Source of the DNA: Acidimicrobiales bacterium
Lineage (GTDB): Bacteria; Actinomycetota; Acidimicrobiia; Acidimicrobiales; JACCXE01
Direction of reading: 5' to 3'
NCBI GenBank assembly: GCA_035546775.1
Contig: DASZWD010000029.1
Location: forward strand, 1 to 35,649
DNA length: 35,649 nucleotides
Position 1 is the stretch's first letter, and every line of letters begins with the position of its first letter. The notes beneath the pieces were generated by a model. The model made no database searches, had not been told where the DNA came from, and worked only from the letters and a program-made list of their open reading frames with translations. Positions 7,543-16,784 of this stretch are shown here, piece by piece. Position numbers and translations under genes: made by a program.

Positions 7543-8664
7543 GTGAATCCGGCGGACGGGGTTCCCGTCCTCGAAGACCTTGGGGACGTATCGGGCCGGC
7601 GCGTGCTCGTCCGATGCGACTTCAACGTGCCCGTGCACGACGGCGTCATCACTGACGACCTGCGCATCCGCGCCGCGCTGCCCACCCTCACCTACCTGAC
7701 GCAGCACGGCGCCGATGTCACCGCCTGCACCCACTTCGGCCGCCCCAAGGGTCTGCCCGACCCGAAGTATTCCGTCGCGCCGGTGCGGGCGCGGCTCAAG
7801 GAGTTGGCGCCCGACGTGAAGCTGCTCGAGAACTTGCGGTTCGACGCCGGCGAGGAGGGCAACGACCCGGCGTTCGTCGACACGCTGATCGACGGCATGG
7901 ACGCCTACGTGAACGACGCGTTCGGCGCGTCGCATCGCGCGCACGCCAGCATCGTCGGACCGCCCAGGTTCCTGCCGAGCGCCGCTGGTCGCCTGCTGGC
8001 GAAGGAGGTCGACGTGCTCGGTGGCCTGCTCGACAAGCCGGCCAAGCCGTTCGTCGCCATCCTCGGCGGGTCGAAGGTCAGCGACAAGCTCGGCGTCATC
8101 AACGCGCTGCTCGCCAAGGTCGACACGCTCGTCATCGGCGGCGGCATGTGCTTCACCTTCCTCGCCGCGCAGGGTCACAAGGTCGGCGACTCCCTGCTCC
8201 AGCCCGAGCAGATCGAGACGTGCAAGCAGTTGCTGGCGTCGGGCCAGAACATCGTGTTGCCCGAAGACGTGATCGCGCTGAGCCCCGACGGCACGCAGAC
8301 GGCGACGCTCGGCGTCGACCTGCCCGACGGCTGGAAGGGCATGGACATCGGTCCCTACAGCGGCGCGATCTTCGCCGACGTCGTCGCGTCGGCCCGCACG
8401 GTGTTGTGGAACGGGCCGATGGGCGTGTTCGAGGACGAACGCTTCGCTATGGGCACGCGCGCGGTGGCGCAGGCGTGCGCCGATGCCGAGCGCGCCTTCA
8501 CCGTCATCGGTGGCGGCGACTCGGCGGCGGCTGTTGCCCAGTTCGGCCTCGCCAAGTACATCGACCACATCTCGACGGGCGGCGGTGCCTCGCTCGAACT
8601 GATCGAGCAGGGCGACCTGCCCGGGTTGAAGGCACTGAGGAATGGAGTGCACCCGCATGCCTGA
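7543..8664 (+). CDS. pgk: Phosphoglycerate kinase, with a shortened N-domain
   Basis: 373 residues from GTG at 7543, 5 nt after gap. Converts 1,3-bisphosphoglycerate and ADP to 3-phosphoglycerate and ATP. Signatures: RVLVRCDFNVP, THFGRPKG, FGASHRAHAS, GGSKVSDK, WNGPMGVFE and GGGDSAAAVAQ. The stretch between KYSVAPVRARLKEL and KLLENLRF is only a few residues, whereas typical bacterial PGKs have about 20-25 more (a helix and a strand before the LLEN motif). The frame is continuous, so this is an internal deletion rather than a frameshift, and all substrate and ATP motifs are kept. The frame is open upstream but overlaps gap; 7543 fits the family start. Confidence 0.95.
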   Translation: MNPADGVPVLEDLGDVSGRRVLVRCDFNVPVHDGVITDDLRIRAALPTLTYLTQHGADVTACTHFGRPKGLPDPKYSVAPVRARLKELAPDVKLLENLRFDAGEEGNDPAFVDTLIDGMDAYVNDAFGASHRAHASIVGPPRFLPSAAGRLLAKEVDVLGGLLDKPAKPFVAILGGSKVSDKLGVINALLAKVDTLVIGGGMCFTFLAAQGHKVGDSLLQPEQIETCKQLLASGQNIVLPEDVIALSPDGTQTATLGVDLPDGWKGMDIGPYSGAIFADVVASARTVLWNGPMGVFEDERFAMGTRAVAQACADAERAFTVIGGGDSAAAVAQFGLAKYIDHISTGGGASLELIEQGDLPGLKALRNGVHPHA

Positions 8665-9427
8665 CGCCCGCAAACCCCTCATCAGCGGCAACTGGAAGAT
8701 GCACCACGATCACCTCGAAGCGATCCGGGTCATCCAGAAGCTCAACTTCCGCCTCGACACCGACGTCTACAAGAACGTCGACGTGTCGGTCCACCCACCC
8801 TTCACCGACCTGCGCGCCCTGCAAACGCTGATCGACGTCGACAACATGAGCATCCTGCTCGGCGCCCAGCACTGCCACTGGGAGGACAGGGGCGCCTTCA
8901 CCGGTGAGGTCAGCCCGCAGTTCCTCGCCAAGCTCAACGTGCAGCTCGTCATCTGCGGTCACTCGGAGCGCCGTGAACTCTTCGGTGAGACCGACGAGAT
9001 GGTCAACCTCAAGGTGAAGTCGATACTCAAGCACGGCATGACGCCGATCATGTGCTGCGGCGAAACACTCGAAGAGCGCGAAGCGGGCAACGCCGAGGCC
9101 AAGGTCGACGGGCAGGTGCGCGCCGGCCTCGCCGGGGTGTCGCCGGCCGACGTCGCGCGCCTCGTCATCGCCTACGAACCGATCTGGGCGATCGGTACCG
9201 GGCAGACGGCCACCTCCGAGGATGCCCAGGCGATGTGCAAGGTCGTGCGCACGGTGGTGGCCGAAGTGGCCGGTGCCGAGGCGGCGGCCGGTGTGCGGGT
9301 GCAGTACGGCGGGTCGGTGAAGCCGGGCAACATCAAAGAACTGATGGCGTGCCCGGACATCGACGGCGCGCTCGTGGGTGGGGCCAGCCTCGACCCCGAT
9401 GACTTCGCCGCCATCGTCAGCTACTAA
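8657..9427 (+). CDS. tpiA: Triosephosphate isomerase
   Basis: 256 residues, normal length for the TIM-barrel enzyme that interconverts dihydroxyacetone phosphate and glyceraldehyde-3-phosphate. K14 in SGNWKMH, electrophile H102 in CGHSERR, catalytic base E174 in AYEPIWAIGTG, and the phosphate-binding QYGGSVKPGN and GALVGGASL loops are all present. ATG at 8657 is chosen (ORF open to 8642); it overlaps the pgk stop by 8 nt, consistent with translational coupling. Confidence 0.97.
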   Translation: MPDARKPLISGNWKMHHDHLEAIRVIQKLNFRLDTDVYKNVDVSVHPPFTDLRALQTLIDVDNMSILLGAQHCHWEDRGAFTGEVSPQFLAKLNVQLVICGHSERRELFGETDEMVNLKVKSILKHGMTPIMCCGETLEEREAGNAEAKVDGQVRAGLAGVSPADVARLVIAYEPIWAIGTGQTATSEDAQAMCKVVRTVVAEVAGAEAAAGVRVQYGGSVKPGNIKELMACPDIDGALVGGASLDPDDFAAIVSY

Positions 9428-9438
9428 TCTCTCCGCCC

Positions 9439-9687
9439 GTGCTGGCCGTCAACCTCCTGACCCTGACCGCGGGGATCATCGTGATCCACGTCATCGTGTC
9501 GCTGCTGCTGATCGTGCTGATCCTGCTCCACAGCGGCCGCGGCGGCGGCCTGTCCGACATGTTCGGCGGGATGGGTTCAGTCGCCGCGGGTTCCACCGTG
9601 GTCGAGCGCAACCTCGACCGCATCACGGTGGCGGCGGCGCTTGCGTTCGGCTTCACCACGCTCATCCTCGCCCTCCGTATGCAGTAG
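9439..9687 (+). CDS. secG: Protein translocase subunit SecG
   Basis: 82 residues with two hydrophobic segments (about 8-30 and 62-79) flanking the conserved cytoplasmic loop LLHSGRGGGLSDMFGG. SecG is the small accessory subunit of the SecYEG channel and follows tpiA in many Gram-positive genomes. GTG start, 11 nt after the tpiA stop, without an obvious Shine-Dalgarno; TAATCT overlapping the tpiA stop lies 8 nt before the start and could be an internal -10 box. Confidence 0.93.
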   Translation: MLAVNLLTLTAGIIVIHVIVSLLLIVLILLHSGRGGGLSDMFGGMGSVAAGSTVVERNLDRITVAAALAFGFTTLILALRMQ

Positions 9688-9691
9688 CGCG

Positions 9692-11044
9692 GTGCCCGCC
9701 CGCCGCGCGCTCGTCGCGCTGGCACTTCTTGTGGCGCTGGGCCTCGGCGCCTGCACCGGGTCTTCGGGCAAACATGGCGCCTCGTCGACGAGCACGACGG
9801 CCGCGAGCAAGCCCGTCCGCATCGGCGTGTGGACCGCGCCCGACCCGAAGGCCGCTACCTACGGCGGCGTGGGGGTGCGGGAACTCGTCTACCCGCAGTT
9901 GTTCAAGGCGACGCCCGCCGGCCGGTGGGCGCCGAGCCTGGTGAAGGCCGGCACCGACAAGACGGATTCCGGAGCGACGAGCGCCCGCTTCCGACTCCGG
10001 CCGGCGAAATGGTCCGACGGTTCGCCGATCACGGCCGCCGACCTGCGCCGCAGTATCGACGGCCGCTTCGTCAGCGCCGTCGACGACCCAACACGAGACG
10101 GCACGATCGTCGTGCACTTCTTCCGGCCGCTACCCGGGTGGCGCCGGCTGTGGTCGGGCCTCGACACCGTCACCCCTCCGGCGGATGGCGTCTACGGCGG
10201 GCCGTACAAGGTGCAGACGGTCACGCCCGGTCTCGAGACCGTGCTCGTCGCCAACGCCACGTACTTCGGTAGCCCGCCCGCGATCTCAGAGGTGCATCTC
10301 GTGCTGACGCCCGACGCCGAGATCGCGGCGCGCTTGCTGGAACGCGGCGACCTCGACGTGATCGCGCCGCCGGCGTTCACCGGTCGCACGGCGCGCCTCG
10401 AGCGGATCAAGGGCGCCCACGTCATCGAGGGCAACGCGGCCAAAGGCGGCTGGACCGCGGCGTTCGTCGCCAACCCGACGCGCCTCGACCTGGCGCAGCG
10501 CCGGTTCCTCTTCCATTACGCCAACGGGCCGCGCTTCACCGACGTGCTCCTGCACGACGAAGCCGCCTCGCTCGGGCCGGCTACGTCCGCCGACGCGGCC
10601 ACGCCGGAGTTCAAGACAACGCCGGCGTTCGCCCTTCCGGACGAGTCGGCGCCGGCCGGCGTGCTGCTGCACGCGATGCAACGCACGGCGCACAAAGCCG
10701 GCTTCGACTTCGACGTGCGCGCTGCCGACTTCGACCGCGTCCTCGGCTCCTACGCCGCCGCCGACTACGACGTGTTGTTCCGCTTGGAACCGACGCTGCC
10801 GGCGGTGTGCTGGGCGTGCCGTTACGCCACCGTCGACGCCACGCTCGCTCAAGCGGCCGACAGCGGCGACGCCGGCGCCGCGAGGTCGTTGCGGGCCGAA
10901 CTGGTCGACCAGGCCTATGACCTACCGCTGTGGCGGGAAGTGCCGGTCGCCGCCGTGCGCGACGGCCTCGATGGCGTCACCGAGAACGGGTTCGACGTCA
11001 ACGGTCCCGCATGGAACGTTGCTAAATGGCACTGGACGCGTTAG
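9692..11044 (+). CDS. Family 5 extracellular solute-binding lipoprotein (first of two)
   Basis: 450 residues from GTG at 9692, 4 nt after secG. Lipoprotein signal peptide with a lipobox ending at C21 (LGLGAC), then an STTAAS linker. The mature part has SBP_bac_5 features (LRPAKWSDGSPITAADLRRSI, GPYKVQTVTPG, VLVANATYFG). It is clearly shorter than the second binding protein (566) and than typical OppA/DppA, and lacks a well-conserved C-terminal lobe. Unusually, the C-terminal part contains a CWAC pair. It may bind a different or smaller ligand for the same importer, or modulate it. Confidence 0.85.
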   Translation: MPARRALVALALLVALGLGACTGSSGKHGASSTSTTAASKPVRIGVWTAPDPKAATYGGVGVRELVYPQLFKATPAGRWAPSLVKAGTDKTDSGATSARFRLRPAKWSDGSPITAADLRRSIDGRFVSAVDDPTRDGTIVVHFFRPLPGWRRLWSGLDTVTPPADGVYGGPYKVQTVTPGLETVLVANATYFGSPPAISEVHLVLTPDAEIAARLLERGDLDVIAPPAFTGRTARLERIKGAHVIEGNAAKGGWTAAFVANPTRLDLAQRRFLFHYANGPRFTDVLLHDEAASLGPATSADAATPEFKTTPAFALPDESAPAGVLLHAMQRTAHKAGFDFDVRAADFDRVLGSYAAADYDVLFRLEPTLPAVCWACRYATVDATLAQAADSGDAGAARSLRAELVDQAYDLPLWREVPVAAVRDGLDGVTENGFDVNGPAWNVAKWHWTR

Positions 11045-11088
11045 AGATTCTGTGTGAGTGGGTAGCACGTCCTGGTTACCACGACATT

Positions 11089-11094
11089 AGGAGG
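11089..11094 (+). promoter_or_regulatory. Strong ribosome binding site AGGAGG
   Basis: AGGAGG sits 6 nt before GTG at 11101 and fixes the start of the second binding protein. It is the strongest Shine-Dalgarno I found in the window, fitting high expression of a binding protein. A possible promoter (TTGCTA at 11019, 17 nt, TAGAGA at 11042) lies just upstream. Confidence 0.75.
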
Positions 11095-11100
11095 ACCCGC

Positions 11101-12801
11101 GTGAGAGCACGCAGCGTCGTACCCGTTGCCCTACTGGCGAGCATTGCGATGTTCGCGACGGCATGCGGCAACAACAACAAGAACAACGCCGCCACGACCA
11201 CCACGAACGCCAACGTTCCCAAGGGCGGCACCCTCGTCATCGGTGCCGAACAAGAGCCTGACTGCCTGGACTTCATCGCGAGTTGTTCGGGATCGACGTG
11301 GGGCGACTACATGGTGAAGGAGCAGACGATTCCGTCCGCCTTCGTCTTCCCGCGCGACTCGTCGGGCAACTACTCGTACAAGTACAACGCGCTCGTGCTC
11401 AGCGAAGAGCCGAAGCTCGAGACCTCGCCGGTCCAGAAGATCACGTACAAGATCAACCCGAAGGCCGTGTGGAGCGACGGCGTCGCCATCTCGTCGTCGG
11501 ACTTCAAGTACACGTGGGATCAGATCGCCAACGGCACCGACGTGTACGACAAGACGGGCTACGACCTGATCCAGGGCGTTGACGACTCCGATCCCCACAC
11601 CGCCGTCGTCACCTTCAAGCAGGGCAAGACGTTCTCGGACTGGAAAAACCTCTTCACCGCCAACTACGGGATCTGGCCGAGCCACATCCTCCAGGGCAAG
11701 GACCGCGACGCGGAGACCAAGGACGGCTACGCCTGGTCCGGTGGTCCGTGGATGTTGGAGGGCGGCGCCGCCGGTTGGGTCAAGACCGACCACATCACGC
11801 TGGTGCCGAATCCGAAGTACTGGGGACCCAAGCCGAACCTCGACAAGGTGATCTTCAAGGTCCAGGCCGACACGTCGGCGGAGTTCACGGCGTTCAAGTC
11901 GAAGCAGACGTCGATGATCTGGCCGCAGCCGCAGCTCGACGCGGTTGACCAGATCAACGCGGGGCTGCCGGGCGTCAGCAAGGACATCGCGTCCAAGACG
12001 GGCAACTTCGAGGCGCTGTGGCTCAACAACGGCGTGTTCCCGTTCAACGACGTGGCGGTGCGCCAGGCCGCGGCCTACGCGCTCGACCGCGCCGCGATCG
12101 TCCAGCGACTCTTCGGCGGCCTCGGCGTGAAGCAACCACTGCAAGACCTGAATGGTCCGATCGTGAACGAGTTCACCGACGCCCAGGCGTACGCGAAGTA
12201 CACGCTCAACCTCGACAAGGTGAACTCGCTGCTGACCGCCGACGGCTGGGCTAAGGGCAGCGACGGCATCTGGGCCAAGAACGGCCAGAAGCTCTCGTTC
12301 AAGGTGCGCACTACGGCCGGCAACAAGCGACGTGAGACCACGGAGCAGATTCTGCAGACGCAGTTCAAGGCCGCCGGTATGGACATGCAGGTCGACAACC
12401 TGAAGGCGGGCGACCTCTTCGGACAGGCGCTCCCCAAGGGCGACTTCCAGGCCGCCATCTACGCCCAGGTGCTCACGTCGCTGCAGGCGAGCACGTGCAA
12501 CCTGTTCTGCTCGAAGAACATGAGCCCGATCGGGCAGTCCGGCGGCAACAACTACACCCGCACGAACATCCCGAGCCTCGACGAGCAACTCACCAAGACC
12601 GACCAGGCGTTGAACGACAGCGACCTTGCGGCGGCGGGCAAGGCCGCGAGCAAGATCTCGGCCGACAACGTCATCAGCATCCCGATCGACCCGCTGCCTA
12701 CGATTCTGCTGTGGGACTCGACGAAGATCGTCGGCCACGTCGAGGACAACGCCCTTCAGGGTCCGTTCTGGAACATGAATACTTGGGGCGTCAAGAGCTA
12801 G
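11101..12801 (+). CDS. Family 5 peptide-binding lipoprotein (second of two)
   Basis: 566 residues. Lipobox ATAC with C22 at the end of a GTG-started signal peptide, then an Asn/Thr-rich linker. The mature protein has standard SBP_bac_5 features: GGTLVIGAEQEPDCLDF, INPKAVWSDGVAISSSDFKYTW, GPWMLEG, KPNLDKVIFKV, VRQAAAYALDRAAIV. It would capture oligopeptides or similar ligands outside the membrane and deliver them to the permeases encoded directly downstream. The frame is open to 11026, but AGGAGG at 11089 and the signal peptide define GTG 11101. The gap to oppB is 16 nt. Confidence 0.95.
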   Translation: MRARSVVPVALLASIAMFATACGNNNKNNAATTTTNANVPKGGTLVIGAEQEPDCLDFIASCSGSTWGDYMVKEQTIPSAFVFPRDSSGNYSYKYNALVLSEEPKLETSPVQKITYKINPKAVWSDGVAISSSDFKYTWDQIANGTDVYDKTGYDLIQGVDDSDPHTAVVTFKQGKTFSDWKNLFTANYGIWPSHILQGKDRDAETKDGYAWSGGPWMLEGGAAGWVKTDHITLVPNPKYWGPKPNLDKVIFKVQADTSAEFTAFKSKQTSMIWPQPQLDAVDQINAGLPGVSKDIASKTGNFEALWLNNGVFPFNDVAVRQAAAYALDRAAIVQRLFGGLGVKQPLQDLNGPIVNEFTDAQAYAKYTLNLDKVNSLLTADGWAKGSDGIWAKNGQKLSFKVRTTAGNKRRETTEQILQTQFKAAGMDMQVDNLKAGDLFGQALPKGDFQAAIYAQVLTSLQASTCNLFCSKNMSPIGQSGGNNYTRTNIPSLDEQLTKTDQALNDSDLAAAGKAASKISADNVISIPIDPLPTILLWDSTKIVGHVEDNALQGPFWNMNTWGVKS

Positions 12802-12817
12802 CGAACAGGGGATCGGG

Positions 12818-13762
12818 TTGCTGACCTATTCGGTCCGACGGGTTGCCTACTCGATCCCCGTTCTGCTCCTGGCGTCGTTTCTGTTGTTCGCCTTCGTGCG
12901 CACGACGTTCGACCCCACAGCCCGACTCGCCGCCTCGCGCGATCCGCAGGTGCGGATCCGCGAGCGGCATCGGCTCGGGCTCGACGACCCGCTCGTGGTC
13001 CAGTACGGGCGTTGGCTCAAAGGCGCCTCCCACGGCGACTTCGGCAAGAGCGAGATAACCCGCGAGAACGTGACGTCGGCCATCAAGCGGTCGATGGGCA
13101 ACACGCTCCAACTGATCCTGATCGGCGCCGCCGTGTCGTGCGTCATCGCCCTCGGAGTGGGCGTCTACTCGGCTGTGCGGCAGTACTCCGCGCTGGACTA
13201 CACGTTCACCGGTCTGTCCTACATCGGCATCGCCATGCCCCCGTTCTGGTTCGGCCTCATCGCCATCCAGTTCTTCGCCGTGCAACACCACTGGCTGTTG
13301 TCGCTCGGGCTGCACACCGGGGAAGGCCACGGCGTCAACCTCGACTACCTGAAGCATCTCCCGTTGCCCATCGCCACGTTGTGCGTGCAGATCGTGGCGT
13401 CGTGGAGTCGCTACGAGCGGGCATCGATGCTCGACGCCCTCAACGCCGACTACGTCCGCACGGCGAAAGCAAAAGGGCTGCCGGCGCGCACCGTCGTGTT
13501 GAAGCACGCACTGCGCAACGCGCTCATCCCGTTCGTCACCGTCGTCGCCCTCGACTTCGGGGCGCTGTTCGGCGGGCTGATCATCACCGAGTCGATCTTC
13601 TCCATCGGCGGGATGGGTCGGCTGTTCTTCTCGGCGCTGCAGCAAGGCGACGCCTACATCCTCGAGGCGTGGATGCTGGTGGCCGCCGTAATCATCATCT
13701 TCTTCAACCTCGTCGCCGACCTGCTCTACGGCGTCCTCGACCCGCGGATACGGCTGTCGTGA
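12818..13762 (+). CDS. Peptide ABC transporter permease, OppB/DppB type
   Basis: 314 residues from a TTG start that matches the family N-terminus (LTYSVRRVAYSIPVLLLAS). Six predicted membrane segments; the RERHRLGLDDPLVVQYGRWL loop after the first TM is the OppB signature, and the EAA cytoplasmic loop reads YVRTAKAKGLPARTVVLKHALRNALIP. It forms the membrane channel with the OppC-type subunit. The stop overlaps the next gene's GTG start by 4 nt (GTGA). Confidence 0.95.
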   Translation: MLTYSVRRVAYSIPVLLLASFLLFAFVRTTFDPTARLAASRDPQVRIRERHRLGLDDPLVVQYGRWLKGASHGDFGKSEITRENVTSAIKRSMGNTLQLILIGAAVSCVIALGVGVYSAVRQYSALDYTFTGLSYIGIAMPPFWFGLIAIQFFAVQHHWLLSLGLHTGEGHGVNLDYLKHLPLPIATLCVQIVASWSRYERASMLDALNADYVRTAKAKGLPARTVVLKHALRNALIPFVTVVALDFGALFGGLIITESIFSIGGMGRLFFSALQQGDAYILEAWMLVAAVIIIFFNLVADLLYGVLDPRIRLS

Positions 13763-14652
13763 CGATCGCTCCGTCCTCCGAAATGGAGGTGGTCGACCTC
13801 GAACCGGAGGCGCGCACGCAGTGGCAGCTCATTCGCCGCCGCTTCTTCCATCACCGCGTGGCGGTGGTCAGCCTCGTCGTGTTGATCGTGTTGATCCTGC
13901 TGTGCTTCGGGGCGCACTGGATCGCGCCGTATCCCAAGGGCAAGCAGGACCTGCTGCTCGGTCCCGTCGGCCCCAACGGCAAGCACTGGTTCGGCACGGA
14001 CAACCTCGGCATCGATCAGCTCACGACGCTGCTCTACGCCGGCCAGGTGTCGCTCAAGATCGGGCTCGCCGTCGCCCTGATCTCCACCGTCGTCGGCACC
14101 GTCGTCGGTGCGGTTGCCGGTTACTACGGCGCGGTGTGGGACCAGTTCCTCATGCGCGCCACGGACCTGTTCCTCGTCGTTCCCCAGATCGCCGTGCTCG
14201 CCATCGCACTGAAGAAGTTCGGCCATTCGGTGAACTGGATCATCGTCGTGCTCGCCGCGCTCGGCTGGATGTACGTGGCGCGCATCGTGCGCGGCCAGGT
14301 GCTGTCGATCAAGGAGAAGGAGTTCGTCGAGGCCGCCCGAGCCGCCGGGGCGTCGAGTCCGCGCATCATCGTGCGCCACATCCTGCCCAACTGCATCGGA
14401 CCCATTCTCGTCAACGCCACCCTGGCGATCGCCGGCGCCATCATCACCGAGTCGACGCTGTCGTTCCTCGGCTTCGGCATCCAGATTCCGGACGAGTCGT
14501 GGGGGCACATGCTGTCGTCAGCCGAGGGGAACTTCTCCGTGCACACGCACCTGCTCTACTTCCCGGGGCTCATGATCCTCCTGACGGTGCTGTGCGTGAA
14601 CTTCCTGGGCGACGGCTTGCGCGACGCCTTCGACCCGCAGAGTTCGCGGTGA
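13759..14652 (+). CDS. Peptide ABC transporter permease, OppC/DppC type
   Basis: 297 residues from GTG at 13759. A cytoplasmic N-terminal tail of about 35 residues (QWQLIRRRFFHHRVAVVSLVV leading into TM1) is typical of OppC. HWFGTDNLGIDQLTTLLYAGQVSLKIG and the EAA loop FVEAARAAGASSPRIIVRHILPN identify the family. Both ends overlap neighbours by 4 nt (GTGA), so oppB-oppC-oppD are translationally coupled. Confidence 0.95.
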   Translation: MTIAPSSEMEVVDLEPEARTQWQLIRRRFFHHRVAVVSLVVLIVLILLCFGAHWIAPYPKGKQDLLLGPVGPNGKHWFGTDNLGIDQLTTLLYAGQVSLKIGLAVALISTVVGTVVGAVAGYYGAVWDQFLMRATDLFLVVPQIAVLAIALKKFGHSVNWIIVVLAALGWMYVARIVRGQVLSIKEKEFVEAARAAGASSPRIIVRHILPNCIGPILVNATLAIAGAIITESTLSFLGFGIQIPDESWGHMLSSAEGNFSVHTHLLYFPGLMILLTVLCVNFLGDGLRDAFDPQSSR

Positions 14653-15710
14653 CGTTCCGCACACCCAAGCCCGAGCCCCTCGTGCTGGAGGTCACGGACC
14701 TCGTCGTCACGTTCCCCACCGACGACGGCGACGTGCACGCCGTGGGCGGGCTCACGTTCGGCGTGCGGGCCAACGAGACCCTCGGCATCGTGGGCGAGTC
14801 GGGGTCGGGTAAGAGCGTCACGTCGATGGCGGTTCTCGGCCTGCTCCCGAAGAACGCCAAGGTGAGCGGCAGTATCAAGCTGCACGGGCGCGAGCTCATG
14901 GGCCTCACCGAGAACGAGTTGCGCCCGATCCGCGGCGAGGAGATCGCCATGGTGTTCCAGGACGCGCTCACCGCGCTCAACCCGGTGTTCACCGTCGGCA
15001 GCCAGATCGCCGAAGCCATCCAGGTGCACCATGAGTTGTCGCACAAAGACGTGCGTGAGCGTGTCATGCACCTGCTCGACACCGTCGGCATCCCGAACCC
15101 CGACCGGCGCATCGACCAGTACCCGCACGAATTCTCCGGCGGCATGCGCCAGCGGGCGATGATCGCCATGGCGATCGCCAACGAGCCGTCCGTCCTCATC
15201 GCGGATGAGCCGACGACCGCCCTCGACGTGACGATTCAGGCGCAGGTACTCGAGGTCTTCGAGCGGATCCAGGACCGCACGAAGTCGAGCGTCATTCTGA
15301 TCACCCACGACCTCGGTGTCGTCGCCGGCACCGCCGACCGCGTGCTCGTCATGTACGCCGGGCGCGAGGCCGAACTGGCCAACGTCGACCAACTCTTCTA
15401 CAACCCCCGGCATCCCTACACGCGGGGGTTGCTGGCGTCGTTGCCGCGCGTCGACGGCTCGCGCCTGGCGCGGCTCAACCGGATCCGCGGCCAGCCTCCG
15501 TCGCTGATGACGATCCCGACCGGTTGCGCCTTCCATCCGCGCTGCGAAGACGCCCGCCTGCCATCGCCGTGTGCCACGGAGCGTCCTGAATTGCTGTCGG
15601 TCGAGGAGCGTCACCGCTCTGCGTGTCACTTCGCGCTCGAGTTGCCCGAGCTGTCGACGACGGATCTCGCGGCCGACGCGCACGACGAGGGGAGTGTCGA
15701 GAAGCTGTGA
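14649..15710 (+). CDS. Peptide ABC transporter ATPase, OppD/DppD type
   Basis: 353 residues from GTG at 14649. Walker A GESGSGKS, signature [16 protein letters not shown], Walker [13 protein letters not shown], and the H-loop ITHDLGV are all intact. The C-terminal oligopeptide-transporter domain ([12 protein letters not shown], then two more Cys) carries the four-cysteine pattern found in DppD/OppD proteins, where an iron-sulphur cluster has been described. It powers peptide import with the OppF-type ATPase that follows with a GTGA overlap. Confidence 0.96.
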   Translation: MTFRTPKPEPLVLEVTDLVVTFPTDDGDVHAVGGLTFGVRANETLGIVGESGSGKSVTSMAVLGLLPKNAKVSGSIKLHGRELMGLTENELRPIRGEEIAMVFQDALTALNPVFTVGSQIAEAIQVHHELSHKDVRERVMHLLDTVGIPNPDRRIDQYPHEFSGGMRQRAMIAMAIANEPSVLIADEPTTALDVTIQAQVLEVFERIQDRTKSSVILITHDLGVVAGTADRVLVMYAGREAELANVDQLFYNPRHPYTRGLLASLPRVDGSRLARLNRIRGQPPSLMTIPTGCAFHPRCEDARLPSPCATERPELLSVEERHRSACHFALELPELSTTDLAADAHDEGSVEKL

Positions 15711-16711
15711 CCGACGCCCAGCCGGTCCTCGAGGTGACCGACCTCGTGAAGGACTTCTCCATCCGCGGCGGTCTCTTGCAGCGCGAGGTGGCGAAGGTGA
15801 GCGCCGTCGCCGGCGTGTCGTTCTCGGTCGCCCGGGGCGAGACGCTCGGCCTGGTCGGCGAGTCGGGATGCGGGAAGTCGACGACGGGCCGCGTCGTGCT
15901 CGGCCTGATCCCGGCGACGTCGGGCTCGGTGAAGTTCGAAGGTCAAGAAGTCGTCGGGCGGTCCAACCGCGCCATGCGGCCGCTGCGCCAGAAGATGCAG
16001 ATCGTCTTCCAGGACCCGTACGCGTCGCTCAACCCGCGCATGACGGTGCAGTCCATCATCGAAGAACCGATGAAGATCCACGGCACGGCGAAGGACGCCC
16101 GCCGCACCCGGGTGCACGAGTTGATGGAGTTGTGCCACCTGAAGCCTGAGTTCGCCAACCGCTATCCGCACGAGTTCTCCGGCGGGCAGCGCCAGCGCAT
16201 CGGCATCGCCCGCACGCTCTCGCTCGACCCCGATCTGCTGGTGCTCGACGAGCCCGTGTCCGCCCTCGACGTGTCGATTCAGGCGGGCGTCGTCAACCTG
16301 CTAGAAGACATCCAGGACCGCCTAGGGCTCGCCTATGTGTTCATCGCACACGATCTGTCCGTCGTGCGCCACGTGTGCGACGACGTGGCGGTGATGTACC
16401 TCGGCAAGATCGTGGAGATCGGTACGCGCGCCAACGTGTACGACGCGCCGATGCATCCCTACACGCAGGCGCTGTTGTCTGCTGTTCCGGTTCCCGACCC
16501 GGTGAAGGAACGAAAGCGCAACCGCATCGTGTTGCAGGGCGACCCGCCGTCGCCGGTCAACCCCCCGTCGGGGTGCCGGTTCCGTACGCGCTGCTGGAAA
16601 GCGCAGGACATTTGCGCCGAAGTTGAGCCGCCGTTGGTCGTTCGCGGGGGCGCTGAGAACGGCGGTCAACGCGTCGCCTGCCACTTCGCCGAAGTCGCCT
16701 CGGTGATCTAA
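15707..16711 (+). CDS. Peptide ABC transporter ATPase, OppF/DppF type
   Basis: 334 residues from GTG at 15707. Walker [10 protein letters not shown], signature [15 protein letters not shown], Walker [14 protein letters not shown]-loop [11 protein letters not shown], and the C-terminal [15 protein letters not shown] segment. The insertion [21 protein letters not shown] near the N-terminus is typical of OppF. Last gene of the importer; 73 nt follow before the repeat protein, with a weak CCCAA/TTGGG hairpin after the stop. Confidence 0.96.
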   Translation: MTDAQPVLEVTDLVKDFSIRGGLLQREVAKVSAVAGVSFSVARGETLGLVGESGCGKSTTGRVVLGLIPATSGSVKFEGQEVVGRSNRAMRPLRQKMQIVFQDPYASLNPRMTVQSIIEEPMKIHGTAKDARRTRVHELMELCHLKPEFANRYPHEFSGGQRQRIGIARTLSLDPDLLVLDEPVSALDVSIQAGVVNLLEDIQDRLGLAYVFIAHDLSVVRHVCDDVAVMYLGKIVEIGTRANVYDAPMHPYTQALLSAVPVPDPVKERKRNRIVLQGDPPSPVNPPSGCRFRTRCWKAQDICAEVEPPLVVRGGAENGGQRVACHFAEVASVI

Positions 16712-16784
16712 ACCCAACTCTCATTTTCTTGGGAATTGCGGCTGCGTTGGGGGCCGTTGAGCGATGGCGTTCGATGAGTAGGAC

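Noticed and set aside
7783-7860. A frameshift or sequencing error in pgk
   Set aside because: The frame is continuous and conserved motifs on both sides are in phase, so an in-frame internal deletion explains the shortness better.
11131-12738. A 535-codon antisense frame over the second peptide-binding protein
   Set aside because: Arg/Val/Glu-rich shadow translation; the sense protein is clearly a family 5 binding lipoprotein.
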